This document shows, one piece after another, positions 62,501 through 64,000 of a stretch of 64,000 nt of DNA. Numbering within the stretch: the first letter of the stretch is position 1; the number at the start of each line of letters is the position of its first letter. The stretch comes from Rachycentron canadum. Taxonomy: Eukaryota > Chordata > Actinopteri > Carangiformes > Rachycentridae. The stretch spans positions 23,135,968 to 23,199,967 of the forward strand of contig CM076659.1 of assembly GCA_038496675.1 (NCBI GenBank), written 5' to 3'. The translations under genes and the position numbers were made by a program. The notes beneath the pieces are model-generated. The model was not told the DNA's origin. It saw nothing but the letters and a program-made list of their open reading frames with translations, and did not search any database.

Positions 62501-63657
62501 CTGACAATCATATCAGTGGTCTGGGTCCCACACCTAATGGTCCCTGAATGCAGTGTTGAATATGTTGTTCTTTTCTCCCTGAAAAACAACTAAAGTAGTG
62601 AGACTAGACTGCTTTACTTACATTAGTATGGGCAAACATACTAATATATTTTACTTTCTGCACACGTGAATATCACTGCAGCTGGCTGGAGTATTTTAGT
62701 CTAACCTTGAAAAGGTTTGAAAGTGGCTAATCTTATTATTTGCCTTGTGGCAGGCAGGTGTGTGGTTGACAAGATCATGTGGTTGATTGAGACAATTAGC
62801 CTCAGCACCAGCTGAGCTATGAGCTTTACAGTGATCTCTCCTCCACAGGACCTTCAGTTGGGAACCTGCTGATTCACTGCAGTTTTCATATGAGATACAT
62901 TTGTTACAGATGTACATTCAAGGATTAACCCTGTGCTGCTCTGGTGTGTTGAAAAAAGGACCAACACAGTGAGGTTGTTAATGCATCTACATTGCTCTTA
63001 TTCAGAAATGAGAGCATCATATTTGCAAGGTGCATGTCTTTCATAACCAACGCGAGGTAAACTGATCCTTGCATGTATCGATGTACATGTATGTAAGATT
63101 CTAATATGGGAGAAGACTGACTCACTCGAACAGATCTCTGTTGAGCAGTGCAGGGAGGTCATAGTCAACAGGCAGCTCATAGCTGTGCCACAGGATGGCT
63201 GCCACACAGTGGAGGTGGGAGGGTGAAGGCATGAGGAGACCATATTCCCTCAGCGAAGCAGATGAGGAGCCAGCCCCTGTGTATCCCATGGGGCCACTCA
63301 ATTTGTGGGCTGCCACCCGTGAAGAGTCATGGACCCACTGCAGGAGAGCCTGGATCCTGGAGGGATTAAATAAATCATCACAGAGCATCTCACAACCACA
63401 GCAGTAAAAAGATGACAAGGAGAGTGTAAGGACACGTTTTACTGTCAGCAAACGAGTGTCTGGTTTCTCACCAGCTACTCGCTTTCAGGACAGTTTAAAC
63501 TGAGGTACAAACAGGATGTTAACATACCTGTCTTTGGTCCCAGCGTCCTGTGTGGTCCCGAGCTGGTACAGGATGTCGATTGTGGAGTCAGATGAGAGAC
63601 CGTTCAGTCGCCCAAACAGCAGAGGACTGTTCAAATCTACCAAGACAGGATCAAGGA
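10667..63657 (-). CDS. birc6: birc6 (BRUCE/Apollon), 3' part, 22 coding exons; 5' end outside window
   Basis: BIRC6 is a giant membrane-associated inhibitor of apoptosis that acts as a combined E2/E3 ubiquitin ligase on caspases, SMAC, HTRA2 and LC3. I joined 22 exons on the minus strand using GT-AG sites and reading phase. They give one frame of 1491 residues plus stop, about 31% of the roughly 4,850-residue vertebrate protein. The BIR domain and N-terminal half lie beyond base 64000. Residue numbers used in the exon entries count from the first complete codon in the window. The order is a helical-repeat and low-complexity stretch (1-495), a linker and ubiquitin-like-looking segment (495-660), more conserved helical sequence (660-1175), the UBC E2 domain (about 1210-1380) and the C-terminal tail ending in QL. 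All phases agree and no frameshift or premature stop was seen, so the gene looks functional. Identity is from recalled family sequence; exon ends are by eye. Confidence 0.95.
10838..12030 (-). other. birc6: birc6 intron U-V
   Basis: 1,193 bases bounded by GTAACC and CTGCAG. Contains a short AAC/AAT microsatellite at about 11203-11228. The 82- and 93-codon plus-strand frames (11609-11857, 11847-12128) show no coding signs; the second overlaps exon U antisense. Confidence 0.8.
12031..12165 (-). CDS. birc6: birc6 exon U, residues 1391-1435
   Basis: Reads VIHKHFYLKRTEIMSQCEEW, then DIQQYSSDKRVGRTMSHHAA. The acceptor is GATTACAG with a possible branch site (CTGAC) about 25-30 bases before it; a minisatellite starts only about 40 bases away. 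The donor is CTAAAG|GTAACC. Phase 0, 45 codons. Confidence 0.95.
12204..12467. repeat. minisatellite, 'gtgtaggtacaggcacag'-type units
   Basis: About 264 bases of imperfect tandem units combining 'gtgtaggtacag', 'gtacag', 'acacagg' and 'gcacagtg'. Unit length varies (about 18-30 bases) because the 6-bp 'tacagg' sub-unit is itself repeated. On the minus strand it is open in more than one frame as a Tyr/Thr/Val/Pro repeat, which explains the 98- and 114-codon frames there; these are not genes. It lies in birc6 intron T-U close to the exon U acceptor. Confidence 0.9.
12468..17699 (-). other. birc6: birc6 intron T-U, middle part
   Basis: No coding exon seen. The 179-codon plus frame at 13528-14067 has no recognisable domain. 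A 41-residue frame tail at 15408-15533 with AATAAA at 15705-15710 is noted in findings. Otherwise unassigned. Confidence 0.6.
17700..17880 (+). repeat. teleost LINE-tail-like interspersed repeat, copy 1
   Basis: Shares 'cccacactgagtctggttctgct.gaggtt', 'agtgctgctcttggtg.gaattgttg.gtctctgtaaataatttta.attgagaagg' and 'gtgaactggcgccatataaat' with 27820-28032. The ending 'ggcgccatataaataaa' is the common tail of a teleost non-LTR-derived repeat. Confidence 0.75.
17881..20053 (-). other. birc6: birc6 intron T-U, 5' part
   Basis: No exon, RNA or repeat recognised beyond short AT-rich runs. Confidence 0.5.
20054..20242 (-). CDS. birc6: birc6 exon T, end of UBC domain, residues 1328-1390
   Basis: Reads VLVSVQSLILVAEPYFNEPG, then TPSGTQSSREYDGNIRQATV and MRNPSPCFKE. 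This is the E2 C-terminal helix region (AEPYFNEPGYE). The acceptor is TGTAG and the donor AAAGAG|GTAGGA. Phase 0, 63 codons. Confidence 0.95.
20243..22394 (-). other. birc6: birc6 intron S-T
   Basis: 2,152 bases, no recognised element. The 70-codon plus frame at 20567-20779 and the 87-codon minus frame at 21494-21757 are unsupported. Confidence 0.6.
22395..22472 (-). CDS. birc6: birc6 exon S, catalytic cysteine exon, residues 1302-1327
   Basis: Reads VCLSILNTWHGRPEEKWNPQ and TSSFLQ. The second residue is the E2 active-site cysteine (codon TGT, 22469-22467), in the K|VCLSIL context of BIRC6. It is a 78-bp phase 0 exon: skipping it would keep the frame but remove the catalytic residue. Confidence 0.96.
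22473..23645 (-). other. birc6: birc6 intron R-S
   Basis: 1,173 bases starting GTGAGT and ending CCCAG; short CA run near 22484-22496. Nothing else seen. Confidence 0.7.
23646..23807 (-). CDS. birc6: birc6 exon R, UBC core, residues 1248-1301
   Basis: Reads VLITGPADTPYANGCFEFDV, then YFPQDYPNSPPLVNLETTGG and RFNPNLYNDGK. The PxxPY(x)nG and FP.DYP.SPP motifs are classical E2 features. FNPN stands where most E2s have HPN. The donor is GGCAAG|GTGAGT, phase 0, just before the catalytic cysteine. Confidence 0.96.
23808..26361 (-). other. birc6: birc6 intron Q-R
   Basis: 2,554 bases; contains the tetranucleotide repeat at 26156-26207 and otherwise no recognised feature. Confidence 0.7.
26156..26207. 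repeat. tetranucleotide repeat (GACT/GACG)n
   Basis: About 13 imperfect units mixing GACT and GACG, 150 bases from the exon Q donor. Confidence 0.9.
26362..26579 (-). CDS. birc6: birc6 exon Q, start of UBC domain, residues 1175-1247
   Basis: Reads DTFEMVSEDEDGKLMFKVNY, then LAQEAVTLSTSLPLSSSSSV and FVRCDEERLDIMK. The latter is the first helix and strand of the BIRC6 E2 fold. The acceptor is TGTGCAG and the donor ATGAAG|GTAACA, phase 0. Confidence 0.94.
26580..27077 (-). other. birc6: birc6 intron P-Q
   Basis: 498 bases, GTAAGT to TGCAG; no feature seen. Confidence 0.8.
27078..27188 (-). CDS. birc6: birc6 exon P, residues 1138-1174
   Basis: Reads ERKLVESSRKVSSRPKPLSI, then LEEKYVAAMKKLQF. 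The acceptor CCCCCCAG lies after a G-rich (plus-strand) tract; the donor is TTTG|GTAAGT, phase 1. This helical segment leads into the E2 domain. Confidence 0.92.
27189..27789 (-). other. birc6: birc6 intron O-P, 3' part
   Basis: Holds a possible weak SINE relic at about 27560-27655 ('gacatgcagccaatgacc', 'ccaggaattgaact'), similar in style to the better copy at 30230. Nothing else seen. Confidence 0.4.
27790..28035 (+). repeat. teleost LINE-tail-like interspersed repeat, copy 2
   Basis: Longer copy of the repeat at 17700-17880; includes 'gagacaacttctgttgtgaactggcgccatataaataaaaattg', the canonical end of the family. An internal stretch 'tagatctgctctacttggtaagtagagaaaa' is absent from copy 1. 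Confidence 0.8.
28036..29555 (-). other. birc6: birc6 intron O-P, 5' part
   Basis: No coding or repeat signal recognised. Confidence 0.5.
29556..29701 (-). CDS. birc6: birc6 exon O, residues 1089-1137
   Basis: Reads RSKKDKSKGVVKTESSDPEP, then EGLTLLVPDIQRTAEIVYTA and SLRQANQ. The acceptor is TTGCAG and the donor CCAGG|GTACGT, phase 1. Confidence 0.93.
30101..30155. repeat. (AC)n-(AT)n microsatellite
   Basis: About 23 AC units to 30147, then four AT units. Confidence 0.95.
30230..30385 (-). mobile_element. tRNA-derived SINE-like relic
   Basis: On the minus strand the sequence starts GGCCTGGTAGAGCAAG (A-box-like) and about 40 bases later has CAGGTTTGAGTCCAA (B-box-like), followed by 'ggccctttgctgcatgtgattcc' and a GA/CT-rich tail. 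This is the pattern of a widespread teleost tRNA-type SINE. Diverged; no transcription implied. Confidence 0.6.
31687..31909 (-). CDS. birc6: birc6 exon N, residues 1015-1088
   Basis: Reads VLDMARHVPLYRALLELLRA, then LVPLLLPLSG, an acidic Glu/Asp run, and GMLLAKMKTCVDTYTNRLR. The acceptor is CTCTGCAG, directly after the giant intron; the donor is CTCAG|GTGAGA. The split codon with exon M restores valine (G|TA). Confidence 0.94.
31910..34079 (-). other. birc6: birc6 intron M-N, 3' end (unassigned part)
   Basis: The low-coordinate end of the 17.6 kb intron. A 147-codon plus frame at 32271-32714 has biased composition and no recognised domain. No element identified. Confidence 0.5.
34080..34440 (-). 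mobile_element. non-LTR retrotransposon relic ('gaagatgtttcacc...ccaagaggcttctt')
   Basis: The start, reading 'gttgtagattcttgaagatgtttcaccttcatccaagaggcttctt', is the well-known reverse complement of a teleost LINE coding end whose peptide resembles EEAS..RRNVSRIYNQVQ. Degraded; its length beyond about 34440 is uncertain. Confidence 0.55.
34465..34815 (-). mobile_element. LINE reverse transcriptase C-terminal relic
   Basis: The minus strand reads LNLRDRLRSLELSCCTFTLK, then RRPWGRPRTRWRDYK and SLPSLLPPQSDPG. This pattern (basic GRPRTRWRDY block, then LLPP..DPG and 'ggataagcgg.agatggat') is the C-terminus of an abundant teleost LINE ORF2. Frame mostly open for 85 codons but truncated at both ends. 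Confidence 0.75.
34816..36799 (-). other. birc6: birc6 intron M-N, unassigned stretch
   Basis: Short CA run at 35801-35814; several frames of 60-108 codons without support. Nothing recognised. Confidence 0.4.
36785..37030 (+). repeat. teleost interspersed repeat ('ggactgtgggaggaagc')
   Basis: Contains 'ggtgggttacaccctgggcaggtccccagtctatcccaggg', 'cacactcacattcacacctacgttcaatttagag', 'tttggactgtgggaggaagctggagaacc' and 'atgcaaactccacacagaaaggcccc'. These are the successive blocks of a very common fish LINE-tail-derived repeat. Some blocks are diverged. Confidence 0.75.
37031..38879 (-). other. birc6: birc6 intron M-N, unassigned stretch
   Basis: No element recognised; frames of 60-87 codons on both strands without motifs. 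Confidence 0.4.
38930..39540 (+). mobile_element. highly degraded LINE reverse transcriptase relic
   Basis: The plus strand near 39180-39300 reads SEDFRIASLLFANDVLPLAL and then ADPGPQHVLGQVAEAVE, matching the catalytic FADD region of teleost LINE ORF2 with FADD mutated to FAND. Downstream, LGVQLLHLHVERSMSS resembles the following YLG block. Frames are broken. Confidence 0.6.
39541..41499. other. birc6 intron M-N, stretch before the tunar region
   Basis: No repeat or exon recognised. The 60-codon frame at 39959-40141 is unsupported. Confidence 0.4.
41500..42200 (+). promoter_or_regulatory. possible tunar promoter / first-exon region
   Basis: This stretch is richer in G+C and CpG than its surroundings, has pyrimidine-rich runs including (CT)n at 41779-41797, and contains a possible first-exon donor (GACAACA|GTAAGC, GT at 41722-41723). 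It lies 1.3-2 kb before the tunar ORF exon. The 153- and 174-residue frames here (41264-41725 and 41634-42158) look compositional, not coding. No TATA box was found; the call rests on position and composition only. Confidence 0.25.
42611..42742 (+). other. candidate upstream exon of tunar with short coding-like frame
   Basis: The pyrimidine-rich acceptor ...CTCTCTCACTTCATCTGTCGCTTACAG at 42584-42610 and the consensus donor CTTAGG|GTAAGA (GT at 42743-42744) bound 132 bases. A second acceptor (CCCCACAG) would start it at 42656. One frame is open throughout; from ATG at 42671 it reads MPWFSSEDPKCMLDDVDLHL, then KRLR at the donor. Spliced to 43450 it stops after seven more codons, so in that model it is an upstream ORF of about 31 codons before tunar. 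I do not recognise the peptide. Confidence 0.4.
43287..43326. repeat. poly(T)-poly(A) inverted tract
   Basis: 'ttttttttttgttttttttgttttt' directly followed by 16 A, a self-complementary 40-base tract about 120 bases before the tunar exon acceptor. Confidence 0.9.
43450..44590 (+). ncRNA. tunar: tunar/megamind 3' exon (ORF plus 3' UTR)
   Basis: The exon probably starts after the acceptor TTCCTTCGATTCCAG at 43435-43449 (a second CAG lies at 43466-43468). It contains the 49-codon ORF and about 0.95 kb of 3' sequence. Poly(A) signals AATAAA occur at 44537-44542 and 44568-44573. An internal strong donor, CTGAG|GTGAGC (GT at 43675-43676), could split it into an ORF exon and another downstream exon. 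Fish and mammal transcripts share a short conserved block around the ORF, described in the lncRNA literature as needed for function. Confidence 0.6.
43489..43638 (+). CDS. tunar: TUNAR/megamind microprotein, 49 aa, single-pass membrane protein
   Basis: A 49-codon ORF from ATG (context ACCATGG, strong Kozak) to TGA. The N-terminal 20 residues are acidic and variable. From residue 22 comes ESILAMLGIIGTFLNLFVIV followed by FVYIYTTL, a hydrophobic helix ending at the C-terminus that matches the human TUNAR (BNLN) microprotein at nearly every position. TUNAR was first described as a long non-coding RNA (zebrafish megamind, linc-birc6; human TUNA/LINC00617). Later work found the peptide in the ER membrane, where it binds SERCA2 and tunes calcium in neural and beta cells. 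The gene lies antisense inside a birc6 intron, as reported for fish. It is too short for usual ORF cut-offs. The match is from memory, not a search. Confidence 0.92.
   Translation: MGTTVVTLEDVQALEAKEEQEESILAMLGIIGTFLNLFVIVFVYIYTTL
44591..46779. other. birc6 intron M-N, after tunar
   Basis: No feature recognised; poly(T) run at 45080-45087. Short unsupported frames only. Confidence 0.4.
46780..46975 (+). repeat. dispersed repeat family 2, partial copy
   Basis: 'aagatggc...ccaaattacaaagtggaggcttcaaaacggcagctcacaaaccaatgggtggggtgac' matches 60480-60570 and 54240-54325. The upstream 'catagactgtctataaaaatagac' resembles the end of the same teleost family. Confidence 0.65.
46976..47865. other. 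birc6 intron M-N, unassigned
   Basis: The minus 92-codon frame 47105-47383 is hydrophobic but has no family resemblance. Nothing else seen. Confidence 0.4.
47867..48084. repeat. two (CA)n microsatellites
   Basis: (AC)n at 47867-47884 and a long interrupted (CA)n at 48003-48084, separated by about 118 bases. They generate several shadow frames. Confidence 0.95.
48085..49521 (-). other. birc6: birc6 intron M-N, 5' end
   Basis: Intron start (GTAGGC) is at 49521. A minus 95-codon frame (48188-48475) reads smoothly but matches nothing I recognise. No other feature. Confidence 0.5.
49522..49693 (-). CDS. birc6: birc6 exon M, residues 958-1014
   Basis: Reads VLASYINPAGSCSCHSVDGS, then LQELLSQSCLIPAMSSYLRN. 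The acceptor is CACTAG and the donor GACTCAG|GTAGGC, phase 1. Its downstream intron is the 17.6 kb one that holds tunar on the opposite strand. Confidence 0.93.
49909..50073 (-). CDS. birc6: birc6 exon L, residues 903-957
   Basis: Reads PQMSSCHGGGTSEEQQLYWA, then KGTGFGTGSTASGWDVEQAL and EEEHVTCLLQ, essentially identical to known BIRC6. The acceptor is CTGACAG and the donor TTCAG|GTAAGT. Phase 0 at both ends, 55 codons. Confidence 0.94.
50074..51251 (-). other. birc6: birc6 intron K-L
   Basis: 1,178 bases, GTATGG to GACAG; holds the compound microsatellite below. Confidence 0.8.
50502..50575. repeat. compound (GT)n(AT)n microsatellite
   Basis: About 22 GT units followed by about 15 AT units without interruption. 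Confidence 0.95.
51252..51469 (-). CDS. birc6: birc6 exon K, residues 830-902
   Basis: Reads HILQSPSANVLPTLPFHVLR, then TTDDGVLLRRMALEIGAIHL and CLSALSHHAPRNPNANTSVS. The acceptor is CTCTTAG and the donor TCTGAG|GTATGG, phase 0. Confidence 0.92.
51470..52275 (-). other. birc6: birc6 intron J-K
   Basis: 806 bases, GTAAGT to CTTAG, AT-rich, no feature seen. Confidence 0.8.
52276..52609 (-). CDS. birc6: birc6 exon J, residues 719-829, with Ser run
   Basis: Reads VSAPVVPSATQEKPKDSDQF, then EWVTIEQSGELVYEAPES, a Gln/Ser-rich stretch with eight consecutive serines (encoded near 52425-52460), then MSPIPAHSLAAFGLFLRLPG and VLGVTDDGEGS. The donor is GGCA|GTAAGT, phase 1. The serine run is a local low-complexity insertion beside otherwise highly conserved sequence. 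Confidence 0.93.
52610..53201 (-). other. birc6: birc6 intron I-J
   Basis: 592 bases, GTGGGA to CACAG; no feature seen. Confidence 0.8.
53202..53401 (-). CDS. birc6: birc6 exon I, residues 652-718
   Basis: Starts VDHCDTLNSCSEDEPMMASE, an acidic linker that differs between species, then ESLLETNPIQSPLQVFAGMG and ERLPMLYPDVIQQ, which are near-invariant in BIRC6. The acceptor is TTGCAG and the donor CAGCAG|GTGGGA, phase 0. Confidence 0.92.
53402..57461 (-). other. birc6: birc6 intron H-I
   Basis: 4,060 bases. Includes a partial family 2 repeat near 54235-54330. No additional exon is needed, since H and I join in phase as in known BIRC6. Confidence 0.75.
54235..54330 (+). repeat. dispersed repeat family 2, partial copy
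   Basis: 'aagatggctgattaacaagttacaaactggaggcttcaaaatggttgttcacaaaccagtgggtgatgtcac' matches the other two copies block by block. Confidence 0.65.
57462..57635 (-). CDS. birc6: birc6 exon H, ubiquitin-like segment, residues 594-651
   Basis: Reads QPLPPEMTLAQLLTLLYDRK, then LTVKLGSKVISDPGLSKTD. Recent structural work places a ubiquitin-like fold in this part of BIRC6; the alternating strand and helix pattern here is compatible, but that is inference. The exon ends GAAAAAG|GTAC, phase 1. A 4,060-bp intron follows. Confidence 0.92.
57743..57904 (-). CDS. birc6: birc6 exon G, basic Ser/Pro linker, residues 540-593
   Basis: Reads LKSQSKRALSTPPRPPSRRG, then SVPVFHLYHKLLPG. The basic, proline-rich stretch precedes the ubiquitin-like segment. 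The acceptor is ATCAG|GCTTA and the donor CCAG|GTACTG. It has phase 1 at both ends, 162 bp. Confidence 0.92.
57905..58611 (-). other. birc6: birc6 intron F-G
   Basis: 707 bases, no feature seen; the 132-codon plus frame 57812-58210 is antisense to exon G and intron sequence. Confidence 0.8.
58612..58743 (-). CDS. birc6: birc6 exon F, charged linker, residues 496-539
   Basis: Reads TPSITAKLINEQKEDKEKK and a Lys/Glu-rich helix, then GFQDNYSVVVAS. This is the known charged linker of BIRC6. The donor is TCAG|GTGCTT, phase 1. An apparent 131-residue ORF at 58268-58663 is only this exon reading through into its intron. Confidence 0.92.
58744..59087 (-). other. birc6: birc6 intron E-F
   Basis: 344 bases, GTATGT to AACAG, AT-rich with a short CA run at 58962-58977. 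Confidence 0.8.
59088..59217 (-). CDS. birc6: birc6 exon E, residues 453-495
   Basis: Reads LYKGRINATSHMIQHPMYG through TLAEVLDRVS, strongly conserved in BIRC6. The acceptor is TTTTTCAG and the donor TCTG|GTATGT. It ends in phase 1. Confidence 0.92.
59218..60856 (-). other. birc6: birc6 intron D-E
   Basis: 1,639 bases, GTGGGT to TTCAG; contains the longest family 2 repeat and a short GT run at 60714-60732. Confidence 0.8.
60120..60570 (+). repeat. dispersed repeat family 2, longest copy
   Basis: Runs from 'atgaccatcagggggcgactccactgg' through 'tattgaagtctatgggaaaatg', 'gatttattagctcagtaaacg', 'aatacaacatgatgttcat' and 'gattgacagactgtaccac' to 'aagatggccgac' and 'caatgggtaacgac'. This is the block order of a teleost repeat I recall as abundant and non-coding; class uncertain. 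Confidence 0.7.
60857..61000 (-). CDS. birc6: birc6 exon D, residues 405-452
   Basis: Reads VLCELFQSAPQRGNVPISGN through VTVFLQSPCP, as in BIRC6. It is phase 0 at both ends (48 codons). Two donors are possible. I chose CCG|GTGGGT at 60857 because it joins in frame to LYKGRIN of exon E, as in known BIRC6; the GT four bases further on would break the frame. Confidence 0.9.
61190..62042 (-). CDS. birc6: birc6 exon C, large 853-bp exon, residues 120-404
   Basis: The longest exon here. It opens with LLYNWSMSLPCNIVLKKAVD and a CHIHPSYFSLLMSWMGI stretch typical of BIRC6. A variable Ser/Asp-rich linker follows, then a His/Ser run (encoded near 61577-61612), a conserved block around AAELAAPVLRFLTEVGNSHT, a Ser/Gly/Pro-rich linker, and a final helical block ending HPNNQRLMAQ. 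The acceptor is TGCAG|GCTG and the donor CTCAG|GTTTTC. The donor is weaker than most in the gene but phase 0 fits exon D. Confidence 0.93.
62043..63125 (-). other. birc6: birc6 intron B-C
   Basis: 1,083 bases, GTGAGT to TGCAG; small 'accaatacc/atacc' repeat near 62336-62365. No other feature. Confidence 0.8.
63126..63356 (-). CDS. birc6: birc6 exon B, residues 43-120
   Basis: Begins RIQALLQWVHDSSRVAAHK and ends LPALLNRDLFE, conserved helical-repeat sequence of BIRC6. The acceptor is CTCCAG and the donor TTCGA|GTGAGT. It ends in phase 2, and the next exon supplies the G that completes Glu. The exon A to B intron is only 171 bp. Confidence 0.92.
63528..63657 (-). CDS. birc6: birc6 exon A (first in window), residues 1-43
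   Basis: Reads LDPVLVDLNSPLLFGRLNG and then a segment ending in GTTQDAGTKD, matching vertebrate BIRC6. The acceptor is CTAG before 63657 and the donor is GACAG|GTATGT. The first two bases complete a codon begun in an exon outside the window; the last two (AG) join to exon B. Confidence 0.88.
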
Positions 63658-64000
63658 CTAGAATGAGGGAGGTTATCAGGTTGGATAGTGTACATCAACT
63701 TCCTCCAGATGATTTCCGATTTCCTGTGAACAAACTGCTTGCTGTTCCCTTCTGTCCTCTCTCTCCCTGTCCTCATTCTGCAGGTACCGAATCACAGCTG
63801 TCCCCGTGTTCCTGCTCAACATCTGCTGCTGCATTGATTATTATTAGTTAATTATTATTTTTAATGTCAATCCTAATACTACTACTACTGCTTCCTTTAT
63901 TATTTTAACTTACTGTTGTTATTTACTATTATTATTAGTGTCAGTCATCGCTAATTATCATTAATGCTCTTTACTGTATGTTTCACCTCTCCCCCCTCCA
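63658..64000 (-). other. birc6: birc6 intron upstream of exon A (partial)
   Basis: AT-rich with ATT/TTA runs; continues past the window. Confidence 0.7.

Overview
The window is animal genomic DNA with widely spaced exons, GT-AG introns, long (CA)n runs and many degraded transposons. A ray-finned fish is the best fit. Evidence is the Tc1-like, LINE and tRNA-type SINE relics of kinds common in teleosts, and the antisense nesting of a tunar/megamind gene inside birc6, an arrangement known from fish.

The main gene is the 3' third of birc6 (BRUCE/Apollon), on the minus strand. Twenty-two coding exons (63657 down to 10667) were read by hand from splice sites and phase. They join into one open frame of 1491 residues plus stop, with every intron phase agreeing. 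The 5' part of the gene lies beyond base 64000. The visible part holds the region before the E2 domain, the E2 ubiquitin-conjugating domain with its catalytic cysteine (exon at 22395-22472), and the C-terminal tail. A 3' UTR probably runs to a minus-strand AATAAA near 10074.

The second gene is small and easily missed. At 43489-43638 on the plus strand, inside the 17.6 kb birc6 intron (31910-49521), is a 49-codon ORF. Its last 28 residues closely match the TUNAR (megamind, BNLN) membrane microprotein. It follows a plausible splice acceptor, has a good Kozak context, and two AATAAA signals lie about 0.9 kb downstream. A likely upstream exon (42611-42742) carries a second coding-like short frame of unknown meaning.

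Layout: 1-4195, a mosaic of Tc1-like transposase ends, a LINE fragment and dispersed repeats; 4196-10070, mostly unrecognised flank with repeats; 10074-12165, birc6 tail exons; 12166-20053, a 7.9 kb intron with a minisatellite beside exon U; 20054-31909, UBC and preceding exons; 31910-49521, the tunar host intron with LINE relics on its low-coordinate side; 49522-63657, thirteen further birc6 exons. No tRNA, rRNA, CRISPR or prokaryotic features were seen. The two genes are unrelated in biochemistry (ubiquitin ligation against apoptosis; ER/SERCA calcium handling), but transcription through one strand could influence the other.
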